Below are positions 8,708 to 15,708 of a stretch of DNA of 33,168 nucleotides, piece after piece. A model generated the notes under the pieces. The model was not told the DNA's origin. It did not search any database and saw only the letters and a list, made by a program, of their open reading frames with translations. Source of the stretch: a virus; the IMG/VR virus record IMGVR_UViG_3300030116_005460, positions 1 to 33,168 of that record; one strand, 5' to 3'. Every line of letters starts with the position of its first letter. Within the stretch, counting starts at the first letter, position 1. Position numbers and translations under genes: made by a program.

Positions 8708-8788
8708 GAAAGATATGAAGAAGGCGACGAGGCCCATCGCCCATATGTCTTCAATGACTTCGTTTGCTATTTTAGTTTGCTTATCCAT
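8687..8788 (-). CDS. 33-residue single-pass membrane peptide
   Basis: A small ORF whose ATG overlaps the stop of the annealing-protein gene (TAATG), giving 33 residues: a charged N-terminal half (MDKQTKIANEVIEDIW) then a hydrophobic C-terminal helix (GLVAFFISFAILLAI). The tight stop-start coupling and clear amphipathic-plus-membrane layout support a real gene. Function unknown; small phage membrane peptides include inhibitors, holin partners and host-takeover proteins. Its 3' end overlaps the leader of the next gene. Confidence 0.5.
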   Translation of the reverse strand: MDKQTKIANEVIEDIWAMGLVAFFISFAILLAI

Positions 8789-9639
8789 TAGAATGGTACC
8801 TCATCGTAGTTATCAGATTTAGTGACAGGTTTATGTGACCCCATCATCTGTCTGGCTTTTTCTTCATCACTTAAAACATAATCTAATGCCTCTTGTTCAG
8901 TAGGTTTGCCCATGTGCTGTTCAAGTGCATCGAAAATGCCGTTTGTGTTTTTGTCAAGGCTTTCGATTAATTTAGTGACCACGCTCGATGACCACATAGT
9001 GATATCGCCTTTAATTTTGACAACATCTCGAGAAAACTCAACAAGCTGATTAAAGCTACAGCCCCAACGCGGATATGCAGCCGCAATCAATTGCAAAGCT
9101 GCGTTGTTATCCTCTGCTTTCTTTCGGTATGCGTTGTGGTTGTTTATCTCTTTAAGCAACCCAACGTTCTTTTGTGCTAACTCTTCGAGAGTTCGTTTTG
9201 ATAGACCGTCAGTTTGCTCTCTTTCCTCGGCAAGTTCCTCGAAAGCTGTCATTGCTAAATCTTTACCGAGAGCCAGCCTTGACGCTCTACAAATCGCACG
9301 CGTTTCGGCCATACGGAAAAATGCAGTTTTGATTCCCGCTGAACAGTTTTTCTGCGTAGCATCACCATGACCGACGTATTGCTTTCCGCTTTCAGTCGTG
9401 ATTGTGCATCTGAAAAATGCATAGCCATCTTTGTAGCTGAACTCAAGTGGGTCAGTTTTGATAGACTGTATTTTCTCATGGTCATTATTTCTAAGTAGAC
9501 CTAACAATAGTCCAGTGAATAGGACGTATTCTTTGCCGCCTCTAACCTTGATGACATGCCCTTGGTCTCGGACAATATCTATCAACGGTTTTGACAGTTC
9601 TTCTGCTTTTGGTGTTTTCGGTGTTTTGGCTTTAGCCAT
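8788..9639 (-). CDS. Rad52/DdrA-like single-strand annealing protein
   Basis: The 283-residue protein has a segment typical of phage Rad52-like (Sak/DdrA) annealing proteins: a beta strand FFRCTITTESGKQYVGHGDA followed by the helix FRMAETRAICRASRLALG (about 108-125), where the M-A-E-T-R-A-I-x-R-A pattern is characteristic. Such proteins anneal single strands in recombination-dependent replication. The C-terminus ends in an acidic stretch with YDEVPF, resembling the SSB tail that recruits partner proteins. ATG 9639 has a strong AGGAG site just downstream of a conserved leader element and a sigma70-like promoter. The small membrane peptide gene is coupled to its stop. Confidence 0.65.
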   Translation of the reverse strand: MAKAKTPKTPKAEELSKPLIDIVRDQGHVIKVRGGKEYVLFTGLLLGLLRNNDHEKIQSIKTDPLEFSYKDGYAFFRCTITTESGKQYVGHGDATQKNCSAGIKTAFFRMAETRAICRASRLALGKDLAMTAFEELAEEREQTDGLSKRTLEELAQKNVGLLKEINNHNAYRKKAEDNNAALQLIAAAYPRWGCSFNQLVEFSRDVVKIKGDITMWSSSVVTKLIESLDKNTNGIFDALEQHMGKPTEQEALDYVLSDEEKARQMMGSHKPVTKSDNYDEVPF

Positions 9640-9711
9640 ACTATCTCCTGTTGTTGTTTGCTGTGAAAGGCATAGTGCCTACAATAAAATTAACTCAATT
9701 AGGACGGTCAA
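9640..9711 (-). promoter_or_regulatory. Promoter and conserved hairpin/AGCAAACAAC leader of the annealing gene
   Basis: On the minus strand TTGACC (9711-9706), a 17-base spacer and TTTATT (9688-9683) form a sigma70-like promoter. The predicted transcript starts at a short hairpin (AGGCA 9680-9676, loop of three, TGCCT 9672-9668), followed by ACAGCAAACAAC (core 9662-9653) and an AGGAG ribosome site. This is the clearest example of the hairpin plus AGCAAACAAC leader found before several minus-strand genes. Confidence 0.6.
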
Positions 9712-10096
9712 GCCCGACCTTTGTGACAAACCGAGCAATGCCGCCCAGTGTGGTTTTGTACTCTTTTGCTAAGTCTTGAAGCAGCTTTTTATCCTCATCC
9801 GGTAGGACAAAACTCACTTGACCGCCATTCTGCTTTCCTCTATCTTTTCTGCCTCCTTTACTACGTTTGGAAGGATGTTTGATTCTTGCGTTACAGCTGC
9901 TGCAGTTAGTTTCTTGCCATCCGTATGCTGGCCGCGTGTTGATAGTCCCGCATTTTTTACAATGAACGTGACACATGAGTTTGTCATGTCCAAGTATTTG
10001 GTTTCCGCAATGCTCACATTGAGCCTCACTAATCCTACCGATAATCTTGGTCATTTTACCGCAGTGTCTGCATCTGGTTTCCATTTGCTTATTCAT
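9695..10096 (-). CDS. Double zinc-ribbon and ribbon-helix-helix DNA-binding protein
   Basis: The 133-residue protein has Cys pairs at C9/C12, C27/C30, C46/C49 and C65/C68, enough for two zinc ribbons, then a basic linker (KHPSKRSKGGRKDRGKQ) and a C-terminal segment VSFVLPDEDKKLLQDLAKEYKTTLGGIARFVTKVGL (94-129). That segment has the strand-helix-helix pattern of Arc/CopG RHH proteins. It is probably a sequence-specific DNA-binding regulator, possibly acting on the phage's own promoters. An AGGAGG site precedes the ATG. It is the last gene of the 11953-9695 series; the promoter of the annealing gene overlaps its 3' end. Confidence 0.65.
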   Translation of the reverse strand: MNKQMETRCRHCGKMTKIIGRISEAQCEHCGNQILGHDKLMCHVHCKKCGTINTRPAYGWQETNCSSCNARIKHPSKRSKGGRKDRGKQNGGQVSFVLPDEDKKLLQDLAKEYKTTLGGIARFVTKVGLDRPN

Positions 10097-10105
10097 TATG
10101 TCCTC

Positions 10106-10492
10106 CTAATCGAACATCGTTGTTGAAAATGCGCCATTGTGTAAAGCGTGGGCGAAATCGTTTGGGCCGTCATCATCATTAAGAACTTTGTATTCTATGC
10201 TTGATGGGCTTGGTCCTGAGAAGTCGTAAACACCGGGTCTTCGTTTTTTTGGCTTGAGCTCATTGAGTTTATGTTTCAATGAATCGACCTCAAGCCTGAG
10301 TCCGGTAATTTCAACATCTTTATTTCTTACTGTATCTTTTAGGCATTCAACGACAGACCTGTGTCTCTCACACATACTGCAGTTCTTATTCTGTCTAAGA
10401 ATATTGAGTGCGCTATGCAGAAGGAGTCTATTATCTGAGTCACTTTCAGCAATCAGTTGGAATAGTGTTTGATAAGCGGAAATCACATCCAT
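10106..10492 (-). CDS. Hypothetical coiled-coil protein
   Basis: I choose ATG 10492, which follows a good ribosome site (GAGAGG) and comes right after the stop of the upstream gene; the longer frame to 10555 has no such site. The 128-residue protein has a helical N-terminal half with CSMCERH (a possible metal or redox Cys pair), a leucine-heptad coiled coil (VEITGLRLEVDSLKHKLNEL) and a basic linker before an acidic C-terminus. No family recognised. Its location among early-type genes suggests a regulatory or replication accessory role. Confidence 0.6.
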   Translation of the reverse strand: MDVISAYQTLFQLIAESDSDNRLLLHSALNILRQNKNCSMCERHRSVVECLKDTVRNKDVEITGLRLEVDSLKHKLNELKPKKRRPGVYDFSGPSPSSIEYKVLNDDDGPNDFAHALHNGAFSTTMFD

Positions 10493-10493
10493 T

Positions 10494-11216
10494 TTATTTA
10501 TCCTCTCTTGATATGCCGGCAATATGCGTAATCGCGCGCCATGTTTCATCTGCAAAAGTTTCGTATGGGCCTTTCAGTAAATAAGTGCTTTTTTCTGAAG
10601 TCGGTTTCGGTGTAAGCTCTTGGCTCTCATGAGACGGTGCGCCCCAATAGTAATCGTTTGGGTCGTTATCAACCCATAGAAGCTTATTGACCGCAGAGGC
10701 TTTCATTCTCCACTTCACTTCATTCTTTAGAAATCTATCTCGCTTCTTGGTGTAAATGTTTGGCAAATGGCGTTTGTAAAACTGTATACGACCATTAGCT
10801 CCTTTGACGTAGTTGAAGTGATGGTCATGTTTTGAATCACACCAATCAAGTAATTTGCACTTGACCATCCAATAGTAAACAAGCTTGACTCGGTCTGCAG
10901 TAAACACGCCACTCGGATGGTTCCTATCACCTACGAAAATCCCATAAGGGTCAGCCCAATATCGAATCATTTTTAGAGTCTCATTGATAGTGACCACCTT
11001 CTTTCCATTCTCCCATGTAGAATTGTGGTTTAAGAATACGACTACTGCGTCGGTCACCTTTCTTAGTCTGTCAATATCTGGATTCATTGATAGAAAATAC
11101 CTTGACATCCAAATGGTTATCTCCTCCTTAGAACCGTCCCTCGGCTTTTTTGGCTTCTTTTGGTATGAGCCCAAATCTACTGGCTGTAGTCGTAATGTTT
11201 GCTGTTTGTCTTTCAT
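10494..11216 (-). CDS. Hypothetical protein, possible replication-related
   Basis: A 240-residue basic protein (ATG 11216 overlapping the upstream TGA, with GGAG upstream). It is rich in Trp, Tyr, Lys and Asp. Residues 28-130 look like an alpha-helical domain (VTDAVVVFLNHNSTWENGKK, DRVKLVYYWMVKCKLLDW) that could be a winged helix, but this is not certain. No catalytic motif seen. It is translationally coupled to the 11953 gene, and together these may be the phage's origin-binding or primosome-type proteins; this is inference from context only. Confidence 0.6.
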   Translation of the reverse strand: MKDKQQTLRLQPVDLGSYQKKPKKPRDGSKEEITIWMSRYFLSMNPDIDRLRKVTDAVVVFLNHNSTWENGKKVVTINETLKMIRYWADPYGIFVGDRNHPSGVFTADRVKLVYYWMVKCKLLDWCDSKHDHHFNYVKGANGRIQFYKRHLPNIYTKKRDRFLKNEVKWRMKASAVNKLLWVDNDPNDYYWGAPSHESQELTPKPTSEKSTYLLKGPYETFADETWRAITHIAGISREDK

Positions 11217-11953
11217 CAACTTCTCCTTTTATTTTTTAGCTGATATTTTACTCGCCTGACTTGACGAGCAATTTCTTTAGGGTCCATCTTTTCGAACTCA
11301 TGATTTACCTTCTTTGGATTCTCAAGCTCGAAGGTTACAAAATCAAGATACGGATGGTCTTTAAAATACGGAATGAGTTTTTTGGGTGGGCATGGTCCGA
11401 CGTCTAAATGCTCATAGCCTTTTCGTAGACACCGGAAATGCCAACCCCAATGATTTTCGTTATCCCATTCTTTCGGCCATGGGATGTCACTGTAAATCTT
11501 CGGCTCCTTTAGGTATAAAGCAGGTTGTTTCATTAGGAACTCTTGCAGCAGTGAAATAGTACTGACTTTTAGCTCTTGCCGCTCCTGTGCGGTCAATGAA
11601 GGTGCCTTTGGCTTCGGCTTGGGGTGAATGGGCCTCTTAGGTTTTAGACGGCTATTTTGGGCCTCTGGGAACCGCTTCGTTCGTATAAGCCAACCTTGGA
11701 CTCTGGCCTTCCAACTTTTGCCCCACTTTTTAGGCCTCGCCTCGTCTTCACCAAGCCAAATATCAATTTGCTTCAGCTCATCAACTACATCAAGGTTGTT
11801 CGGATTCTCAAGGTTGAGTATCCATTTCTCCAACTGCTTCTCGTCCCTATATATGAATTGATAATTAGTAATTAAGATAATTACTAGATTATATATATCT
11901 ATATATAGGGAACTCTCAGTAGAAAGTTCTTTGTTCAGTTTGCTGTCAGTCAT
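11216..11953 (-). CDS. Hypothetical protein, possible replication initiation factor
   Basis: A 245-residue protein that begins the 11953-9695 gene series. After an acidic N-terminus it contains KKWGKSWKARVQGWLIRTKRF (about 75-95), resembling the short Trp-containing helix (W..R...WL.R) seen in DnaT-like and phage replication proteins. A Pro/Lys-rich linker (KPKRPIHPKPKPKAP) and a basic C-terminus follow. A role in replication initiation or DNA binding is plausible but unproven. It is divergent from the 12217 operon; the 263-base gap carries regulatory elements. Confidence 0.55.
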   Translation of the reverse strand: MTDSKLNKELSTESSLYIDIYNLVIILITNYQFIYRDEKQLEKWILNLENPNNLDVVDELKQIDIWLGEDEARPKKWGKSWKARVQGWLIRTKRFPEAQNSRLKPKRPIHPKPKPKAPSLTAQERQELKVSTISLLQEFLMKQPALYLKEPKIYSDIPWPKEWDNENHWGWHFRCLRKGYEHLDVGPCPPKKLIPYFKDHPYLDFVTFELENPKKVNHEFEKMDPKEIARQVRRVKYQLKNKRRS

Positions 11954-12042
11954 AAGTTTCCGTCCTCTATATAGTAATTAACTGCCTAAGGAACGCTGCG
12001 CCCCCAAAATACGTTCCTAAATTTAATTTAAAATACAGCGCA

Positions 12043-12138
12043 TTACATCGTTGAGGTGGTAAACGGCTCACCTTGAGCGTTGTAAAGGGTTTGCACATTT
12101 ACCAACTTGTGATAGCATAGAAATATGACATCAGGCAT
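12043..12138 (-). CDS. Possible 31-residue peptide downstream of a leader element
   Basis: On the minus strand a hairpin and ACAGCAAACAAC (core 12160-12151) are followed 12 bases later by an ATG opening a 31-residue frame (MPDVIFLCYHKLVNVQTLYN...). The arrangement copies that of real genes elsewhere in this genome, but the usual AGGA-type ribosome site is absent (AACAGCCAATAG instead) and the peptide has no recognisable features. It may be a leader peptide, a decayed gene, or chance. Confidence 0.2.
   Translation of the reverse strand: MPDVIFLCYHKLVNVQTLYNAQGEPFTTSTM
12091..12118 (+). promoter_or_regulatory. Candidate sigma70-like promoter for the 12217-17599 operon
   Basis: TTGCAC (12091-12096), 16 bases, TAGCAT (12113-12118) on the plus strand. 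A transcript from here would carry an approximately 90-base leader containing the hairpin at 12163-12195. The rest of the 11954-12216 gap is AT-rich near the 11953 start and shows no other gene that I can support apart from the weak 12043-12138 frame. Confidence 0.4.
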
Positions 12139-12162
12139 CTATTGGCTGTTGTTGTTTGCTGT

Positions 12163-12199
12163 AAAGGCAGGTTGGGATAGGCTTGACCTGCCTTTTTTT
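12163..12199 (+). terminator. Intrinsic terminator/attenuator in the leader of the 12217 operon
   Basis: A perfect 10-bp stem (AAAGGCAGGT 12163-12172 with ACCTGCCTTT 12186-12195, loop of 13) is followed by further T residues to 12199, 17 bases before the ATG of the 12217 gene. No upstream plus-strand gene needs a terminator here, so it may act as an attenuator that a phage antiterminator or timing factor overcomes. On the minus strand the same hairpin precedes an AGCAAACAAC element. Confidence 0.55.
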
Positions 12200-12216
12200 A
12201 AAGGACGGAACATAGT

Positions 12217-12696
12217 ATGGATTTATCCAAAATCACCAGCGTATCGCGTTGGCGTATACCTCTATTTGATGGGGTCCTGCATATTGAAGGCAGAATCCTT
12301 TCGGTGACCGAAGCTGAAGCCGCAGGTTTGACAAGCGCTCTCATACTGGCCGCGATGTCTAACCCCGAGGAGATGAACAAGGTCAATAGCATGAAGGGTA
12401 AAAAAAAGGATGCCTATCTTTATGATATGGCGAAACGCATTAAACCTCACCAAATCGCACAGCTTAATGAGGCCAACGACAAAATCATTTGCCAAGTGAT
12501 TAAACGTGGCAGCACTGACGGTGGTAAGAACTGGTCTACTTTAAAGGTAGTGACAGCTGAAGAACAACAAGACCCCGAAGAAAACATTCTGTGGGTCGGT
12601 GTCATTAATGAAAATGATAGGCAAGCCATTTTAGATAAAGCCCTTGAGGGACACAAGGAGGCCGTTGCTCGGATTGCCAACTTTCGTAAACGATGA
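12217..12696 (+). CDS. Putative tail assembly chaperone, short (G-like) frame
   Basis: A 159-residue protein with ribosome site AAGGA before ATG 12217. It is followed by an overlapping open frame (+1/-2) lacking a strong start of its own, which is the classic G/GT layout of tail chaperones that coat the tape measure during tail assembly. The N-terminal RWRIPLFDGVLHIEGRILSVTEAEAAGLTSALILAAM fits a small alpha/beta protein. It lies far from tube and tape-measure genes, which weakens the call. An alternative is a regulatory or modification-linked protein, since the next genes are ParB-like and TET/JBP. Confidence 0.45.
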   Translation: MDLSKITSVSRWRIPLFDGVLHIEGRILSVTEAEAAGLTSALILAAMSNPEEMNKVNSMKGKKKDAYLYDMAKRIKPHQIAQLNEANDKIICQVIKRGSTDGGKNWSTLKVVTAEEQQDPEENILWVGVINENDRQAILDKALEGHKEAVARIANFRKR

Positions 12697-12709
12697 GGAC
12701 TATCTTCAC

Positions 12710-12907
12710 ATGCTTGATATTGTCGCAACTAACTACGGAACACTGCCATCTGAAATAGCGAAGCTTGATTGGGCTGACCTTGTCGTATGCGTAGCAGCCC
12801 TCAAAACCAGAAGTGAAAGGCTTGATAAGCTTATGAGAAAAACCAACCGCAAAAAGCAAATGATATTCCCAACTATCAATCTCACTGATTTAATTAATGG
12901 ACTTTAA
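12710..12907 (+). CDS. Putative T-like chaperone extension or separate small protein
   Basis: The frame is open from about 12629 to 12907, overlapping the end of the 12217 gene. ATG 12710 would give 65 residues (MLDIVATNYGTLPSEIAKLDWADLVV...). A +1 (or -2) shift near TTTCGTAAACGATGA (12682-12696) would instead fuse it to the upstream product. The helical NYGTLPSEIAKLDW segment resembles the T part of tail chaperone fusions. No slippery heptamer of the lambda type was seen. The last 11 bases overlap the ParB-like frame. Confidence 0.45.
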   Translation: MLDIVATNYGTLPSEIAKLDWADLVVCVAALKTRSERLDKLMRKTNRKKQMIFPTINLTDLINGL

Positions 12908-13562
12908 TATGCCAGAATCCCAAGAAGTAGCAGCCGTCTTCGTTGATATACAAACCATTCACCCACACCCAGACAACCCGAGAATGAATCAAGACGCCAT
13001 TGATAGCGTTGCAGATTCTATACGCAAGTTCAAGTTCGGGTCGCCAATCGTAGCCAGAAAAGAAGACCGCGTGATTATCGCTGGACATACACGCTATGCG
13101 GCATCTTTAAAACTTGGCCTTGAAAAAGTACCAGTTCGATTTTTAGACTTAGACCCGGTCGACGCCAAACTATTGATGATCGCTGATAATAAACTTGGCG
13201 AAAAAGCTCAGTGGGACTTTATGAAAATGAAAGACATTTTTGCTGAAATAAAAGATATCAGTGATGATGATATTCAAGCCATAGGCTTTTCAGTAGAAGA
13301 ATTCAACGGCATACTTGAGAGTGATTTTAATTTTGACTTTAATGAAACCAACCCAGAAGACAATTGGCATGATGATGATGACGCTGATTATGACGATGAC
13401 GATGAAACAAGATTGAGAGTCATTCAGCTTTACTACCCAAAAGACCAGTTCATACAAATATCTGAGATGCTAAATGATTTGGCTACGCACTTCGGAACTG
13501 ATAACCACACTGATACTATTTCCGGTGTTGTACAAACATTGCATTCTACTTTGAAACTGTGA
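12897..13562 (+). CDS. ParB-like N-terminal domain protein
   Basis: The 221-residue protein contains a ParB/Srx-type domain: HPHPDNPR (22-29), FGSPIVARKEDRVIIAGHTRYAAS (47-70, with the GHTR nucleotide-binding box at 63-66), then VPVRFLDLDPVDAKLLMIADNKLGE. An acidic linker (DDDDADYDDDDE) separates a small C-terminal domain. It lacks the HTH and dimer domains of true partition ParB. Stand-alone ParB-like proteins of this kind are regular neighbours of phage DNA-modification enzymes. The start is ATG 12897 or, in frame, 12909. The stop overlaps the GTG start of the TET/JBP gene. Confidence 0.75.
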   Translation: MDFNMPESQEVAAVFVDIQTIHPHPDNPRMNQDAIDSVADSIRKFKFGSPIVARKEDRVIIAGHTRYAASLKLGLEKVPVRFLDLDPVDAKLLMIADNKLGEKAQWDFMKMKDIFAEIKDISDDDIQAIGFSVEEFNGILESDFNFDFNETNPEDNWHDDDDADYDDDDETRLRVIQLYYPKDQFIQISEMLNDLATHFGTDNHTDTISGVVQTLHSTLKL

Positions 13563-14422
13563 AACAAATAACCGCCAAAAAAGTCTATGTCGTACCTGAT
13601 GATCTGAAGTTCCGTTTCGCAGAAGACCGCGACTATGATTTATCTATCTCAGGTGGGACCGTTGTTCGTGACGTTGATAACGGTGAGATTGTATTGGCTC
13701 TGATTGATAATGCCGCTCCAGCTTCATTGTATAATCCCGCATTTTCAGCCATGTATAAACTTAGGAACACGACAAATACAAATCGTGGCAACTATGGTGG
13801 TATTCCGCGTCAGCATAGATACCGCAGTTTGAAAACCACCTATGGCGCAAAAGTCTCCTCAATAACTGCAGGCGCATTTGAAAGCCAAGGTGGTCGCGCT
13901 CGATGCTGTAGGCAATGTGCTTGGAATAGAGACAACCCAAAAGCATGGGGTAAAGTAAAGAAACTTGTCAGACATTTAGGTGGCGTATACAAACAACACG
14001 CTCCGTCTAAGTATGCTAACTCAATGGGATTCGCTGAAAAGATACACCCTGATTGGCTTATATCTGGAACACCATTTACAACGACAACGATAAACAACAG
14101 CGTGAAAGCTGCGTATCACACAGACACTGGAGATTTTAAAGGAGGTCTCGGTTTGCTTTACACTCTGACAAAAGGAGTGGTTATGAACTGGGATTTAGTC
14201 ATGCCCGAATATCGTATAAGGGCAAAACTAAAGAACAATACACTCCTACTTTTTAACCCTCATTTGTGGCATGCAAATATGACTGAGTCAACAGGTTTGG
14301 GTGAAAAGAACAAACAGTATTCCCGCATATCCTTAGTCATGTATGCCAGAGAAAAGATGACTGAATGTGGATCTGCACAAGAAGAAATCCAAAAAGGCAA
14401 AATGAGAGCAGGTTCAGTATGA
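13559..14422 (+). CDS. TET/JBP-family 2-oxoglutarate/Fe(II) DNA base dioxygenase
   Basis: The 287-residue protein carries the facial triad and cosubstrate residues of TET/JBP oxygenases: H187-x-D189 in AAYHTDTGDF, H238 in NPHLWHAN, and R256 in YSRISLVMY for the 2-oxoglutarate carboxylate. These enzymes hydroxylate the 5-methyl group of 5-methylcytosine or thymine within DNA. A Cys cluster RCCRQC (115-120) is unusual and might bind metal. GTG 13559 overlaps the ParB-like stop, and the kinase ATG overlaps its own stop, so oxidation and the next step are translationally coupled. No cytosine-C5 methyltransferase is visible, so thymine or host-made 5mC is the probable substrate. Confidence 0.8.
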   Translation: MKQITAKKVYVVPDDLKFRFAEDRDYDLSISGGTVVRDVDNGEIVLALIDNAAPASLYNPAFSAMYKLRNTTNTNRGNYGGIPRQHRYRSLKTTYGAKVSSITAGAFESQGGRARCCRQCAWNRDNPKAWGKVKKLVRHLGGVYKQHAPSKYANSMGFAEKIHPDWLISGTPFTTTTINNSVKAAYHTDTGDFKGGLGLLYTLTKGVVMNWDLVMPEYRIRAKLKNNTLLLFNPHLWHANMTESTGLGEKNKQYSRISLVMYAREKMTECGSAQEEIQKGKMRAGSV

Positions 14423-15048
14423 GTTTAATTATCTATGTCGTTGGCCCACCAGCATCAGGAAAGACCACGCTGGTTAGGCAGTTCCTTTACATGAAAAGCA
14501 ACATCCTTATCAACTCACCGAAAATAACTTTGTCAGCTATGAAGCAAAGTCTTATCAAAGATGACAAACCAACCAAGTTCCCGATATGCGCGGCTGGTCA
14601 TTATTCTGGAAATAAGTTTGACGGTGCTGACACGATACCGATTAGCCAAATACATAAGACAATCAAGTACATGGTTAAGAATGATTTCTGGGACGCTGAG
14701 TACACTTTTCTTGATGGCGATAAACTTGCATCTATGAAGCTTCGTCACTTCTTTTCATTGTTTGAAACTGTATGTATTTATCTTGATATATCTATGGAAA
14801 CCCATATAGAACGCGCAGCGAAACGCAAGAGTAAACAGAACCTGACATGGGTCAAAGGAAGGTTTACTAAAGCACGTCGTTTCTATGAGACATTCCCAGA
14901 GAATAAGCGACTCCGGTTGAATGCTGATAAAATGACAACCGAGGAGATGTTCAAGGCATCAGAAGATTTTCTGTATCCTCATTGGAGTAAGCTCAACTCG
15001 GCTAGAAAAAAAGAAGAGGCGCACAATGGGAAGACCGTCAAAATTTGA
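14419..15048 (+). CDS. P-loop kinase, candidate 5-hydroxymethyl-base DNA kinase
   Basis: From ATG 14419 (overlapping the TET/JBP stop) the 209-residue protein starts with a Walker A motif GPPASGKT (9-16). It continues with an adenylate/polynucleotide-kinase-like layout: a Walker-B-like YTFLDGDK, and a basic lid region HIERAAKRKSKQNLTWVKGRF. In phage hypermodification pathways such kinases phosphorylate the hydroxymethyl group in DNA so that it can be replaced by another group. The direct coupling to TET/JBP supports that role. It lacks the helical extra domain of the characterised 5-hmdU kinases, so a general nucleotide kinase remains possible. Confidence 0.65.
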   Translation: MSLIIYVVGPPASGKTTLVRQFLYMKSNILINSPKITLSAMKQSLIKDDKPTKFPICAAGHYSGNKFDGADTIPISQIHKTIKYMVKNDFWDAEYTFLDGDKLASMKLRHFFSLFETVCIYLDISMETHIERAAKRKSKQNLTWVKGRFTKARRFYETFPENKRLRLNADKMTTEEMFKASEDFLYPHWSKLNSARKKEEAHNGKTVKI

Positions 15049-15457
15049 TAGGAATAAGATGGACATGATTTGTAAAGCTATGGAAGTCGGTGCTACTCGG
15101 TCGCTTGCTGCCCAAGCTGCTGGCGTTCATGTCGCTACATTGTACGCATGGCTGGCTAAAGGACGAGAGGCCGAAGATGGGGACTTTCGCGAGTTTCACG
15201 ACCGCATAAAAAAAAGTGAAGCAATGTGCGCACTTCGTGATTTGTCTATCGTTACAGCTGCTTCACAAAATGATTGGCGTGCCAGTGCTTGGCGATTAGA
15301 ACGCAGGTTCGGTTACCAAATAGGAGCACCACCAAAAGAGGAGCATGCGCTTGATGCGGTTGAACTGGACGTTCCTACCTTGTTAAAGCAACTTGCGGAG
15401 ACCGAAGAAATGGTCAGAACATTTTCGGGTCCGGTCATTGATGTTAACGAGGTATGA
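15026..15457 (+). CDS. Terminase small subunit-like HTH protein
   Basis: The 143-residue protein has an N-terminal helix-turn-helix (MGRPSKFDRNKMDMICKAMEVGATRSLAAQAAGVHVATLYAWLAKG) and a helical middle (ALRDLSIVTAASQNDWRASAWRLERRFG) that is typical of a group of phage TerS-like proteins. The small terminase recognises phage DNA and hands it to the large subunit, whose gene begins about 230 bases downstream. ATG 15026 has a GAGG site and overlaps the kinase gene by 23 bases. Confidence 0.75.
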   Translation: MGRPSKFDRNKMDMICKAMEVGATRSLAAQAAGVHVATLYAWLAKGREAEDGDFREFHDRIKKSEAMCALRDLSIVTAASQNDWRASAWRLERRFGYQIGAPPKEEHALDAVELDVPTLLKQLAETEEMVRTFSGPVIDVNEV

Positions 15458-15708
15458 TTATGACAAGACAACAAAAAACTTGGATAGCAAGAACACCATT
15501 ACAAAGCAAAAAGTTTGTAGCCGCTATGATATGGAATCTCATGTGGCTTATCCTTATAGGAATAGGAATACATAAAGAAATTAGCCCATCAGTATTGTCG
15601 GCGATGGTGTACACGTCTGGGTTTACACAGGCATTGTATTTGGGTGGTCAATCCGCAGTCGACGCTTTCGTAAGAAGTCGTTTTGCCAAAACCGAAACAA
15701 AAGAGTGA
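15454..15708 (+). CDS. Holin-like small membrane protein
   Basis: An 84-residue protein with two probable membrane helices (FVAAMIWNLMWLILIGIGI, about 22-40, and the weaker LSAMVYTSGFTQALYLGGQSA), a basic N-terminus and a charged C-terminal end. Size and layout fit phage holins or related membrane proteins placed near terminase genes. ATG 15454 overlaps the TerS stop; a second in-frame ATG is at 15460. Its end overlaps the TerL start by 26 bases. Confidence 0.5.
   Translation: MIMTRQQKTWIARTPLQSKKFVAAMIWNLMWLILIGIGIHKEISPSVLSAMVYTSGFTQALYLGGQSAVDAFVRSRFAKTETKE

Noticed and set aside
11954-12042. Further gene in the divergent gap
   Set aside because: No frame with a start and ribosome site; only AT-rich, promoter-like sequence.
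12125-12307. 60-residue plus-strand ORF before the 12217 gene
   Set aside because: It runs through the leader element and terminator hairpin, and overlaps the start of the real gene in another frame; no coding character.
12897-13562. ParB as a plasmid partition protein with the repeat array as centromere
   Set aside because: The protein lacks the HTH and dimerisation domains of partition ParB and there is no ParA; the ParB-like domain fits the stand-alone form near modification genes. A link to the array is kept only as a testable idea.
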